A stretch of 64,000 nucleotides of DNA from Arthrobacter echini. GTDB taxonomy: Bacteria > Actinomycetota > Actinomycetes > Actinomycetales > Micrococcaceae. The translations under genes and the position numbers were made by a program. Location: NCBI RefSeq assembly GCF_004803505.1, contig NZ_SSWH01000008.1, positions 107,278-171,277 of the forward strand. Direction: 5' to 3'. Below are positions 44,817-52,907 of the stretch, one piece after another. How positions within the stretch are numbered: the first letter of the stretch is position 1; every line of letters starts with the position of its first letter. The notes under the pieces were generated by a model. It saw only the letters and a list, made by a program, of their open reading frames with translations, had not been told where the DNA came from and ran no database searches.

Positions 44817-45443
44817 ATGACGAGCTCCCGGAACATGGCAGCGACCACTGTTTTCAGGCCACGCACCAGTACGTGGTTCACGGCTCTCGCCGTCCTCGTC
44901 ACCGCCGGGAGCCTGGTCTCCGTGATGGCCACCGAGGGCCTCGCGGGACTGACGACGGGCTGGCCGTTGCTGGGCATCGCCTTCGTGGGCTGGTGGCTGT
45001 TCTGGTACCCGGCGGTGGTCTTCGCCGAGGACGGTGTCACCCTGCGGAATCCGCTCGCCACGATCAGCGTCCCCTGGGCTGCCCTGATCGACGTCGACAC
45101 CAAGTACGCCCTGAAGCTGGTGACCCCGCGAGGCGCGTACACCGCGTGGGCCGCGCCGGCTCCCGGGGTCTGGGGAACGCACGCCGGCAAGCCGGAGCAC
45201 GTGACCAATCTGCCCTCCACGAGTTACGGGCCCGACAGGTCCATCAGGCCGGGGGACCTGAAGAACACGGACTCCGGCCACGCAGCCTACCTGGTGCGCT
45301 CCCGCTGGCAGGAACTGGTGGAGAGCGGTGCGATCGACATCGACCGGCCGGCGCTTCCGGCGCGTTCCTGGCACTGGAAGCTCGTGCTGGTGGCGGTCCT
45401 GTTCGCGGCCGCCACCGTGTGGACGCTCGCGTCCGGCTCCTAA
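44817..45443 (+). CDS. Membrane protein with PH-like domain, inverted inside operon 2
   Basis: 208 residues: two N-terminal transmembrane helices (STWFTALAVLVTAGSLVSVM, WPLLGIAFVGWWLFWYPAVVF), then a bacterial PH-like domain (EDGVTLRNPLATISVPWAALIDVDTKYALKLVTPRGAYTAWAAPAPG) and a C-terminal helix. Such proteins are common in actinobacteria with unknown role. ATG 44817 has a GGAG site. It runs opposite to the surrounding ABC genes and ends 9 bp from the permease stop. Confidence 0.75.
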   Translation: MTSSRNMAATTVFRPRTSTWFTALAVLVTAGSLVSVMATEGLAGLTTGWPLLGIAFVGWWLFWYPAVVFAEDGVTLRNPLATISVPWAALIDVDTKYALKLVTPRGAYTAWAAPAPGVWGTHAGKPEHVTNLPSTSYGPDRSIRPGDLKNTDSGHAAYLVRSRWQELVESGAIDIDRPALPARSWHWKLVLVAVLFAAATVWTLASGS

Positions 45444-45451
45444 CCGGGCGC

Positions 45452-46516
45452 TCACGCCGCTGCCGACTTCGCCGAGTCCTTGACGCGACCGGCCCGGAAC
45501 TTCTTCTGGCGTGGGTCGAAGGCATCACGCAGACCGTCACCGATGAAGTTGATGGACAGGCAGATCAGCACGATGAACAGCCCCGGGAACCAGAACAGCC
45601 AGGGGCGCGTCTGGAACGCTTCCTGATTCTGGCTGATGATGAGGCCGAGCGAGACGTCGGGGGCCTTCACGCCGAAGCCGATGTAGCTCAGCGCAGTCTC
45701 CAGCAGGATCGCCGAGGACATCAGCAGCGTGGTGTTGACGATGATCACCCCGACCGCGTTGGGCAGGATGTGCTTGAAGATGATGCGGGTGTTGGAGGCG
45801 CCGGCGATCTTCGCGGCGTCGACGAACTCACGCTCCCGCAGCGTCAGGAACTCACCGCGGACCAGCCGGGCGAGCCCCGTCCACAGCACGAGACCGAGGA
45901 AGAGCCCGAGCAGCCAGATCTGGCCGCCGGAACCGACGAACCGTGTCACAGCCTTGCCCAACGTTGCCGCCGCGAGGACGACGGGGATGATGATGATGAT
46001 GTCGGTGAAGCGCATGAGTACCGCTTCCGGCCAGCCACGGAAGTACCCGGAGCACGCGCCGACCACCACGCCGACCAGGCCCGCGAGAGCGCCGATCAGG
46101 AACATGATGATGATGGAGTTCTGCGTACCGCGCATGGTCATGGCGAAGTAGTCGCGGCCGATCGAGTCCTGACCGAACGGGTGCTCTCCCCAGCTGAAGG
46201 GCCCCGTGATGGTCGGGACGCCCCCGTTGAGGAGGGGTACGAACTCGGTGTGGTTGTACTTCCACCAGCCCGGGATGCCCGCGAATCCCTCCGAGGTGAA
46301 GGCGAGCAGGAAGATGGCGGCGAACACCACGAGGCTGATGATCGCCGCGGTGTTGTCGAAGAACTTCCGGCGGACGATCTGCCCCTGCGAGAGGCCTTTC
46401 CGCTCCGGCTCCGGCTCGTCCTCGGACGAGATCTCCAGCTCCGGGTCCGGGTGCACCGGACCGGTCGCGGTCGACCGTGCGCGGATGGGGAAATCCGAGG
46501 GACTCTGCGTCGTCAT
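45452..46516 (-). CDS. Peptide ABC transporter permease (DppC type, operon 2)
   Basis: 354 residues; long acidic N-terminal tail (SSEDEPEPERKG), first helix, then an enlarged extracytoplasmic part (GIPGWWKYNHTEFVPLLNGGVPTI, GEHPFGQDSIGRDYF) and five helices with loop AAKIAGASNTRIIFKHILPNAVG. ATG 46516 overlaps the upstream permease stop by 4 bp. The frame is open far upstream but that part is a shadow of the DppB gene. Confidence 0.92.
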   Translation of the reverse strand: MTTQSPSDFPIRARSTATGPVHPDPELEISSEDEPEPERKGLSQGQIVRRKFFDNTAAIISLVVFAAIFLLAFTSEGFAGIPGWWKYNHTEFVPLLNGGVPTITGPFSWGEHPFGQDSIGRDYFAMTMRGTQNSIIIMFLIGALAGLVGVVVGACSGYFRGWPEAVLMRFTDIIIIIPVVLAAATLGKAVTRFVGSGGQIWLLGLFLGLVLWTGLARLVRGEFLTLREREFVDAAKIAGASNTRIIFKHILPNAVGVIIVNTTLLMSSAILLETALSYIGFGVKAPDVSLGLIISQNQEAFQTRPWLFWFPGLFIVLICLSINFIGDGLRDAFDPRQKKFRAGRVKDSAKSAAA

Positions 46517-48054
46517 GCTTTTACCCTTACGCGAGGATCGAGGAACGAGTACACGATGTCGGCCACCAGGTTGAAGACCAGGGCCAGGATGCCGGCGATG
46601 AGGAAGAAGCCCATGATCGGGTCGGGGTCCACCCGGCGCAGTGCCTGCACGAAGAGCTGTCCCATCCCGGCGAACGCGAAGACCTGCTCCGTGATGATCG
46701 CGCCTCCGATGAGTGCTCCGATGTCGAAGGCCACCAGGGTGGCCAGCGGGATCAGCGCGTTGCGGAAGGCGTGGCGCATGACCACGGTGCGCTCGCTCAA
46801 ACCCTTCGCACGCGCCGTACGGATGTAGTCCTGGTTCATGATCTCCAGCATCGAGGCCCTCGAGTACCGGCTGTAGCTCGCCAGGGACGCGAGCAGTAGC
46901 GCCAGCGTTGGCAGCAACAGATGGGTGAACGTGTCGAGGCCGTTGATCCAGAGCGACTCGTCGAGTCCGGGTGTCTCGGCGCCGACCGTGGCGATGGGTC
47001 TGCCACCGACGCGCGAATTGCTGACGTAGGCCGGCCAGGTGACCATGAACCGGTCGACGATGATGACGAACGCCATCAGCAGACCTGTCAGTGCCGCCGC
47101 GCGCATGCTCTGCCCGCGGTCGTAGCCGCCCATGAGATATCCCACGAGGACGCCTACGAGCACCATGACCGCCGCGAAGACGATGATCATCCAGATGGTC
47201 GCCGAGCTGAAGAGGGGGTTGACCACGTAGTACGCCACGAGGCTCAGCGCCACGATGATGAACGACGCGTACAACGCCTTGCGATTCCTCAGGCCGGCGG
47301 TGAGCAGCACGACGCCGAGGGCGATACCGATGCCCGTGATCACGATGACGATCGGCCCGAGTCCCGGGTTCGAGAACCAGTCGAGGAGATCGAGGACGAT
47401 GAGCAGCCCCGCTGCGACGACGGCCCCCAGCAGGAAGGCGATGCCCTTCCGCTTCCACGAGCTGCTTGCGAACAGGGACCAGATCAGCCCGCTGGCGATC
47501 GCGACCACCAGGATCGTCAGGGGCGGTATCTCGGGATCACGGAGGAAGTTGTTGAAACCGATGGCGCCGAACTCCTTGAGGAGGACGGCGAGCCAGAAGA
47601 TCGGCAGCGAGAAGAACAGGAAGGACATGAACGTGACGCCGTAGTCGAGACCGCTGTACTGGCGCAGCGCGGTGATGATGCCGAGCGAGACTCCGATGAT
47701 GATCGCGAGGATGGTCGCCGTCGTGACGAGCGTGATGGTGTTCCCCATGGCCCGGGCAAGCGCCGTCGTGACCGCCTCGCCCTGGATGCTCGTGCCCAGA
47801 TCACACGTGGCAGCGAACGGGACGAGGCACTTGGCCGCTCCTGCCAGCCACCCGAAGTACCGCAGGGGCGCAGGGGTGTTGAGATCGAGCAGCTCTATGC
47901 GGGCCTGGATCAGCTGGTCCCGGTTGGGGGCGCTACTGCCGCGCAGATCCTCGAGGGGATCGCCGGAGAGTGCGGTGAGCTGGTAGACGACGAACGATGC
48001 ACCGAACAGGATGAGTACGGCCGTCACCAGACGCCGGACGATATAGGTCACCAT
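46513..48054 (-). CDS. Peptide ABC transporter permease (DppB type) with large inserted membrane domain
   Basis: 513 residues against the usual 310-340. Start (MVTYIVRRLVTAVLILFGASF) and end (TARAKGLSERTVVMRHAFRNALIP ... PIMGFFLIAGILALVFNLVADIVYSFLDPRV) are normal DppB. Between about residues 180 and 335 there is an extra domain with four or five hydrophobic helices. Long permeases of this kind occur in other actinobacteria (from memory), so it is probably functional. ATG 48054. Confidence 0.9.
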   Translation of the reverse strand: MVTYIVRRLVTAVLILFGASFVVYQLTALSGDPLEDLRGSSAPNRDQLIQARIELLDLNTPAPLRYFGWLAGAAKCLVPFAATCDLGTSIQGEAVTTALARAMGNTITLVTTATILAIIIGVSLGIITALRQYSGLDYGVTFMSFLFFSLPIFWLAVLLKEFGAIGFNNFLRDPEIPPLTILVVAIASGLIWSLFASSSWKRKGIAFLLGAVVAAGLLIVLDLLDWFSNPGLGPIVIVITGIGIALGVVLLTAGLRNRKALYASFIIVALSLVAYYVVNPLFSSATIWMIIVFAAVMVLVGVLVGYLMGGYDRGQSMRAAALTGLLMAFVIIVDRFMVTWPAYVSNSRVGGRPIATVGAETPGLDESLWINGLDTFTHLLLPTLALLLASLASYSRYSRASMLEIMNQDYIRTARAKGLSERTVVMRHAFRNALIPLATLVAFDIGALIGGAIITEQVFAFAGMGQLFVQALRRVDPDPIMGFFLIAGILALVFNLVADIVYSFLDPRVRVKA

Positions 48055-48215
48055 GGGTTTCGAGCCTCAATGTTGGATACGGGCGTGGATCCCCGCGCTA
48101 TCGCTGAAGTGTAGTTCAGGGTTCGTCGCGGGTGGTGGCGTCAGCTCGACGAGTCGCCTCGAGTTGCGGACGGTGCGTCCGGCCTCGGTCGGGCGCCGGC
48201 AGCTACTGATCGCGC

Positions 48216-48258
48216 GAAAGGCGCCGGAGCGGGCGAGTGGCCCGTCCCGGCGCCTTTC
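48216..48258. terminator. Two-step hairpin between binding-protein and permease genes (operon 2)
   Basis: Outer 12-bp stem gaaaggcgccgg / ccggcgcctttc (48216-48227 with 48247-48258) encloses an inner 5-bp stem (48230-48234 with 48240-48244). On the minus strand it ends in CTTTCG. Same position in the operon as the hairpin of operon 1. Confidence 0.7.
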
Positions 48259-48294
48259 ACGAACTGACGTTGCTGGGTGCTTCGTCGACCGGAA

Positions 48295-50100
48295 TTACGA
48301 GGCGACGGACCAGTCCCAGAAGTTCCACCAGATGCCCATCTGGTTCGGCATGTATTCGACACCCGAGACGTTGTCGCTGTACGCATCGACGCCGGGTACC
48401 TGGAACAGCGGCAGTCCGTACTTGGAGTCCCAGATCAGCTGGTCGATCTGGACCTGGAGTGCGTCCTGCTCGGCCGGGTCCGTGGTGACGATCAGCTCGT
48501 CCATCAGCTCGTCGGCCTCGGGGCTCGAGAACCCGTTGAAGTTGGAGCCGTTGCCGGTCTTGAAGATCTGCGGGACGCCCGAGACACCGACGCCGGAGTT
48601 GATCCACCCGAAGATGGTCGCATCGTAGGTGCCGTTGCCCAGCGCCGCGCCCCAGTCCGAGGCGCCGAGGCCGCCGTCGACCACGTTGAAGCCGGCCTCG
48701 GCGGCCGACTCCGCGATCAGGGTGTACGCGTTGAGCCGGTTCGGGTTGTCCCGGTTGTACATGATGCGCACCTCGGGCGTTGCTCCGTCGAGCAGCTCCC
48801 TCGCACCCTCGATATCGACCTCGTCGTAGGCGTCCGACCCGTTGGTGCTGGCGGCCTCCTCGTAGGCCTCCTGATCCGTCAGGAACAGCTGGGAGTCGAG
48901 GGGCTCGGCATCCGGGTTGATCTTCTTGATGATCGTGTCCACCAACTGCTGGCGGGGAACGGTCTTCATGAAGGCTTCGCGGACGTTCTCGTCCTCGAAC
49001 ACCCCATCGAAGTTGAGATCGATGTGGTCGTAGGAGAGCTGGTTGCCCTGCTCGATGGTCACACCACTATCACTGAGCGCTTCGAGCTGCTCCACGGTAT
49101 CGGCGGAGGCCTGCGGGGCGATGATGTCCACCTCACCGTTCTGCAGTGCCTGGACCTGCGCCGGAGCCTCACCGATGTAGCGCACGGTGATCTCGTCGAC
49201 ATTCGGTATCGGACCCCAGTCGTAGTCCTCGTTGCGCACCAGCGTCATCGACTGGTCCGGGGTGATGCTCGAGGCGATGAACGGGCCGTTCGAGAGGTAG
49301 AGGCTCTCATCCTCCGGCAGGGACTTGGTGTCGAAGCCCGTGTTCCAGAAGTCGGCCATGGCCTGGATCTCCGGACGCTCCTCCGGATTCTCCGGATCCC
49401 CCGCCGGCGCTGTCTGGATGAGCTCGATCAGCGCATCCTCGTCCGCCAGGCCCGCCTTCTCCGCGATCACATGGGCCGGGGTGGCAATACCGGCCTCACC
49501 GGTCATGTCTCCGAACGCGACCATGTAGTCGGCGTAGGGCTCCGAGTAGTTCAGGGTGATGGAGCGCCCGTCCTCTCCGATCTCGGGGAGGTCGGTGAGC
49601 GCAAGTCCGCTCGAGTCACCGGCGTAGTCGAAGTACGTGGTGCCGGAGACGGTCTCTCCCTCGTCGTCGGTCTCGGCGTCGTCGAAGTAGCCGGAGTGGA
49701 TGGCCCAGGTCAGCAGCAGGTCACCGGCGTCCACGGCGTTGCCGTCGGACCAGGTCACGTCCTCGTTGACGGTGTACCGCACGCTCAGGGGGTCCTCGGA
49801 GAGGACCTCCATGGTGCCGAAGTCCTCGTTCTGGACCACCTCGAGATCGTTGTTGACGTACACGAAGCCGGCATGGGTCGCGTAGGCGATCTTGCCGTTG
49901 ATGTCCACGTTGCCCTCGGACGTGTTCGAGTTGAACGAGCTGAACGCATTCACCTCGACGACGCGGATCGCTCCCCCCGATGCCTCGCCGTCGCTGCCGT
50001 CGTCATTCGAATCGGTACCCGTATCGGCAGCGCAGGCACTCAGTGCCAGTGCTGCTGCGGCAGCGACTCCCACCGCTTTGGAAGTACGTGTGAAACGCAT
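48295..50100 (-). CDS. Peptide ABC transporter substrate-binding lipoprotein (family 5, operon 2)
   Basis: 601 residues. Signal peptide with lipobox LSAC, Asp/Gly/Ser linker, then the family 5 fold (NGKIAYATHAGFVYVNNDLEVVQ, YTVNEDVTWSDGNAVDAGDLLLTWA, SYDHIDLNFDGVFEDENVREAFMKTVPR). It is one of the longer members. ATG 50100 with the same GGAGGCGGA ribosome site as the operon 1 binding protein. Confidence 0.93.
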   Translation of the reverse strand: MRFTRTSKAVGVAAAAALALSACAADTGTDSNDDGSDGEASGGAIRVVEVNAFSSFNSNTSEGNVDINGKIAYATHAGFVYVNNDLEVVQNEDFGTMEVLSEDPLSVRYTVNEDVTWSDGNAVDAGDLLLTWAIHSGYFDDAETDDEGETVSGTTYFDYAGDSSGLALTDLPEIGEDGRSITLNYSEPYADYMVAFGDMTGEAGIATPAHVIAEKAGLADEDALIELIQTAPAGDPENPEERPEIQAMADFWNTGFDTKSLPEDESLYLSNGPFIASSITPDQSMTLVRNEDYDWGPIPNVDEITVRYIGEAPAQVQALQNGEVDIIAPQASADTVEQLEALSDSGVTIEQGNQLSYDHIDLNFDGVFEDENVREAFMKTVPRQQLVDTIIKKINPDAEPLDSQLFLTDQEAYEEAASTNGSDAYDEVDIEGARELLDGATPEVRIMYNRDNPNRLNAYTLIAESAAEAGFNVVDGGLGASDWGAALGNGTYDATIFGWINSGVGVSGVPQIFKTGNGSNFNGFSSPEADELMDELIVTTDPAEQDALQVQIDQLIWDSKYGLPLFQVPGVDAYSDNVSGVEYMPNQMGIWWNFWDWSVAS

Positions 50101-50320
50101 TCCGCCTCCTCTTTCTCAGTGTGGTTCCACCCTCACGCGGGGTTGCATGACAGCTGACGCGCACCCTCGTGGGTAACGCCACTCACATGAGCACGAGCCT
50201 AGGTGCAGTTCCTGAGCAAAACCAACGATCGGCGGTCGGTTCGTCCGTTGTTATCGACCTGTAATAAATGGAGGGACGCAGCCGGCAGCGCAGATTGTTT
50301 TCCGCAAGCAGTGTGAGCCC

Positions 50321-50752
50321 TTGATCGAGGACCCGACCCGGTGCTTTGCTTGGGATCGATCCGGCGCGCCTTTCCCGGGTCACCCGTGGGTCGCACGGGT
50401 CCTCGGGTACACAGAGCAGGACGGGACGAAAAATCGCATGGCCTGGCTCTTCGTCGACAAGCATGCAGCCGTCTGGGACGACGACGCGAACGTCCAGGCT
50501 GCGATCGGAGCGCTCAAGGCGCGTCTCGACGAGCATCCGGAAGTACACCTGTCCATCCAGAGCAGGGGCCTGAAGGGGCCGGTCTTCGTGATCACGAAGC
50601 AGACGGTGCTCAGTTCGCCCGAACTGAACAATCGGTTCAACGCCGATCTGTTCGCGGAACTGACCACGCCCACTGCGCGCAGCAGCCCCACCATCCACTG
50701 GTTCTCGGACGGGCGCGGCTTCGTCTCGGAGACTAACAGCCGCCTCTGGTGA
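50321..50752 (+). CDS. Hypothetical protein
   Basis: A 143-residue frame starting at TTG 50321, or 104 residues from ATG 50438 (MAWLFVDKHAAVW). Composition looks coding (balanced charged residues, DANVQAAIGALKARLDEHPEVHLSIQSRG). No known domain, signal peptide or membrane segment is recognised. It begins the accessory part of the window, following about 220 bp of non-coding sequence after the peptide operon. Confidence 0.5.
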   Translation: MIEDPTRCFAWDRSGAPFPGHPWVARVLGYTEQDGTKNRMAWLFVDKHAAVWDDDANVQAAIGALKARLDEHPEVHLSIQSRGLKGPVFVITKQTVLSSPELNNRFNADLFAELTTPTARSSPTIHWFSDGRGFVSETNSRLW

Positions 50753-50829
50753 CTTCGGCGCTGCGCCGTCGTGCCCGACGGCGATGCGCGAAGGAGCCGG
50801 ACGACGTTCCAGTCAACGCAAGACGTCGG

Positions 50830-51570
50830 TCAGTGGTTGCAGCAGGCGCAGGATTGGTCCGTGGCGCAGCAGGAATCGCCCGCAACCTCCGTACTCCCTG
50901 CCTCCTCGACGGACGCGGGAGTGTCCATGCTGCCCGGCGCCGGCGAACAGCAGGTATCACCTCGCCAGGCCTCCCTGCCCTCCCTCACCGCGACAGCGGC
51001 GATGACCAGCGCAGCTACGGGATCTGCCCAGGACCACCCGAGAACACTGTTGAGCACGAGCCCACCGAGCAGCACGGCGGAGAGGTAGGTGCACAGCAGG
51101 GTCTGCTTGGAGTCCGCTACGGCGGAGCGCGAACCGAGCTCACGACCGGCTCTGCGCTGCGCCCAGGACAGGAACGGCATGACGACCAGGCTGACGGCAG
51201 CCAGGACGATTCCCACCAGGGAGTGCTGGGGTTCTGCAGCCCCGAGGAGCGCGCGTCCGGCGTCGATGGTCACGAACGCGGCGAGGCCGAAGAAGGAGAA
51301 GGCGATCAGGCGCAGGGCCGTGCGTTCGCGCGCCTCAGGATCGCGTCCGGCGAACTGCCATGCCACCGCTGCTGCGGAGAGGACTTCGACGATCGAATCG
51401 AGACCGAAGCCGATGAGGGCGCTGGAGGAGGCGATGGTGCCGGCGCTGAGCGCGACGACGGCCTCGATGACGTTGTAGGTGATGGTCGCTGCCACGAAGA
51501 GGCGGATCCGCCGGGTGAGGACCGACCGACGCTCTACCGTCGGCGTCGTCCGGGCAAGGGTCGAGGTCAT
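50830..51570 (-). CDS. Cation diffusion facilitator (CDF) metal exporter with Cys-rich tail
   Basis: 246 residues with about six transmembrane helices. The CDF metal site is visible (ALIGFGLDSIVEVLSA and the later SKQTLLCTYLSAVLL / ADPVAAL). The C-terminal 45 residues carry seven cysteines in CC, CC and CACC clusters, ending CACCNH, an unusual tail that could bind soft metals. It overlaps the CmtR-like regulator gene by one base, so both form an operon for heavy-metal export. Confidence 0.85.
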   Translation of the reverse strand: MTSTLARTTPTVERRSVLTRRIRLFVAATITYNVIEAVVALSAGTIASSSALIGFGLDSIVEVLSAAAVAWQFAGRDPEARERTALRLIAFSFFGLAAFVTIDAGRALLGAAEPQHSLVGIVLAAVSLVVMPFLSWAQRRAGRELGSRSAVADSKQTLLCTYLSAVLLGGLVLNSVLGWSWADPVAALVIAAVAVREGREAWRGDTCCSPAPGSMDTPASVEEAGSTEVAGDSCCATDQSCACCNH

Positions 51571-51926
51571 CAGCAGCAGGCCCTTCCGGCAGTATGGACA
51601 TCGGCGGGGCAGTCACAGGCGGGGCCCACAACGGCGACGACGTCGAGCAGCGCCGTCAGGGCCTCTCCGAGTTTCCGGTCGGCGAGCTCGTAGCGGACCC
51701 GGCGTCCCTCGGGTACGGCCACCACGAGGCCGCAGCCCCGCAGGCAGCCCAGGTGGTTCGAGAGGCTCTGGCGACTCACCCCGATCAACTCCGCCAGCTC
51801 ACTCGGGTACGACGGCGCGTCCCGCAGCGCCAGCAGCACCCGCGACCGAGTGGGGTCCGACAAGGCGTACCCGAAGCGGGCGAGAACCGCCGACGACACG
51901 AGAGTTTCCACCGTTGGATAATACAT
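51570..51926 (-). CDS. ArsR/SmtB-family metal sensor, CmtR-like
   Basis: 118 residues from ATG 51926 (an ATG at 51992 would add 22). The sequence ARFGYALSDPTRSRVLLAL ... SNHLGCLRGCGLVVAVPEGRRVRYELAD closely follows mycobacterial CmtR, including the two helix-4 cysteines (C61, C65) that bind Cd(II)/Pb(II); the third ligand in CmtR is a C-terminal Cys, and here four are available (C104, C106, C117, C118). It should repress the operon until metal binds. Partner is a CDF exporter instead of a P-type ATPase. Confidence 0.85.
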   Translation of the reverse strand: MYYPTVETLVSSAVLARFGYALSDPTRSRVLLALRDAPSYPSELAELIGVSRQSLSNHLGCLRGCGLVVAVPEGRRVRYELADRKLGEALTALLDVVAVVGPACDCPADVHTAGRACC

Positions 51927-52193
51927 CCATTGCTGTACACCGGCGAAGTGGCTGAGCGATCGGCGTCGGGAATCGCCCACGGACACACTCATGCCACCGT
52001 GCTGCCCCACGACACCAACCGCACCGGATCAGCCGACGTCCGCAACTGGTTCCCGGGACAGGAAGTAGCTCCCCATCGGCGTCTCCAGCCGCCTAGAGTG
52101 AGTATCCCGGCGCGTACGCGTCCCCGCCCGGAGACATCCTCCCCAGTGCGCTCGCGCTGTTTCGGGTGATCCGGTTGCCATGGAAGGACAGCA

Positions 52194-52907
52194 ATGAACA
52201 CCTCGAGCAGTCGCATCACCCCGATGACCACGAAGCGCCGGCGGATCGGCGCGACATTCTCCGTGCTGGCACTCGGCCTTGCCCTCGGCATGTCGGCGTG
52301 CAGCACCGACGACACCGCTGAGGCACCCGTGACGGAGAACGCCGGAGCGCCGGTCACCGATGCTGCAGCTCAGGCGACTGCCGACGATGCCGCTGTCCTG
52401 GCACGGGCGGCACTCGCCGACGTCGACGGCCAGCCACGCGGTGAGGTGGCGTTCACCGAGGCAGACGGCTCCCTGGTGGTGTCCGTCTCGGCCGAGGGGA
52501 TGGATCCCGGCTTCTACGGTCTCCATGTCCACGAGATCGGCGAGTGCGTGGCCGACAGCGCCGCGCCGGACGATCCCAGCGACACCGGCGCGTTCGAGTC
52601 CGCCGGCAGCCACATCCCCGGGGACGGTGCGGACCACCCGGAACACGCGGGCGATCTTCCCCCGCTGCTCGTGGGACAGGACGGCACGGCAACCATGACG
52701 GTGAGCACGGATCGGCTCGACGAGGCACTGCTGCTGGATGCCGACGGCGCGGCAGTCATGATCCACTCGAAACCCGACAACTTCGCCAACATCCCGGAGC
52801 GGTACGCGCCCGACGGTCCCGACGACGACACCACCGGCGCAGGCGATGCAGGTGATCGTCTCGCCTGCGGTGTCGTGGAAGGCTCCGTCCCGCCTACTGC
52901 CGGCTAG
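52194..52907 (+). CDS. sodC: Cu/Zn superoxide dismutase lipoprotein
   Basis: Detoxifies superoxide outside the membrane. 237 residues: signal peptide with lipobox MSAC (C36), acidic Ala/Asp/Thr linker, then the SOD fold with metal ligands in GLHVHEIGEC, GSHIPGDGADHPEHAGDLPPL and MIHSKPDNFANIPERY, and the disulfide partner in RLACGVV. ATG 52194 follows an AAGGAC site. Its stop overlaps the stop of the convergent beta-helix gene. Confidence 0.92.
   Translation: MNTSSSRITPMTTKRRRIGATFSVLALGLALGMSACSTDDTAEAPVTENAGAPVTDAAAQATADDAAVLARAALADVDGQPRGEVAFTEADGSLVVSVSAEGMDPGFYGLHVHEIGECVADSAAPDDPSDTGAFESAGSHIPGDGADHPEHAGDLPPLLVGQDGTATMTVSTDRLDEALLLDADGAAVMIHSKPDNFANIPERYAPDGPDDDTTGAGDAGDRLACGVVEGSVPPTAG

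Noticed and set aside
50749..51693. 314-codon plus-strand open frame opposite the CDF exporter
   Set aside because: Shadow of the CDF and regulator genes, which have clear family motifs.
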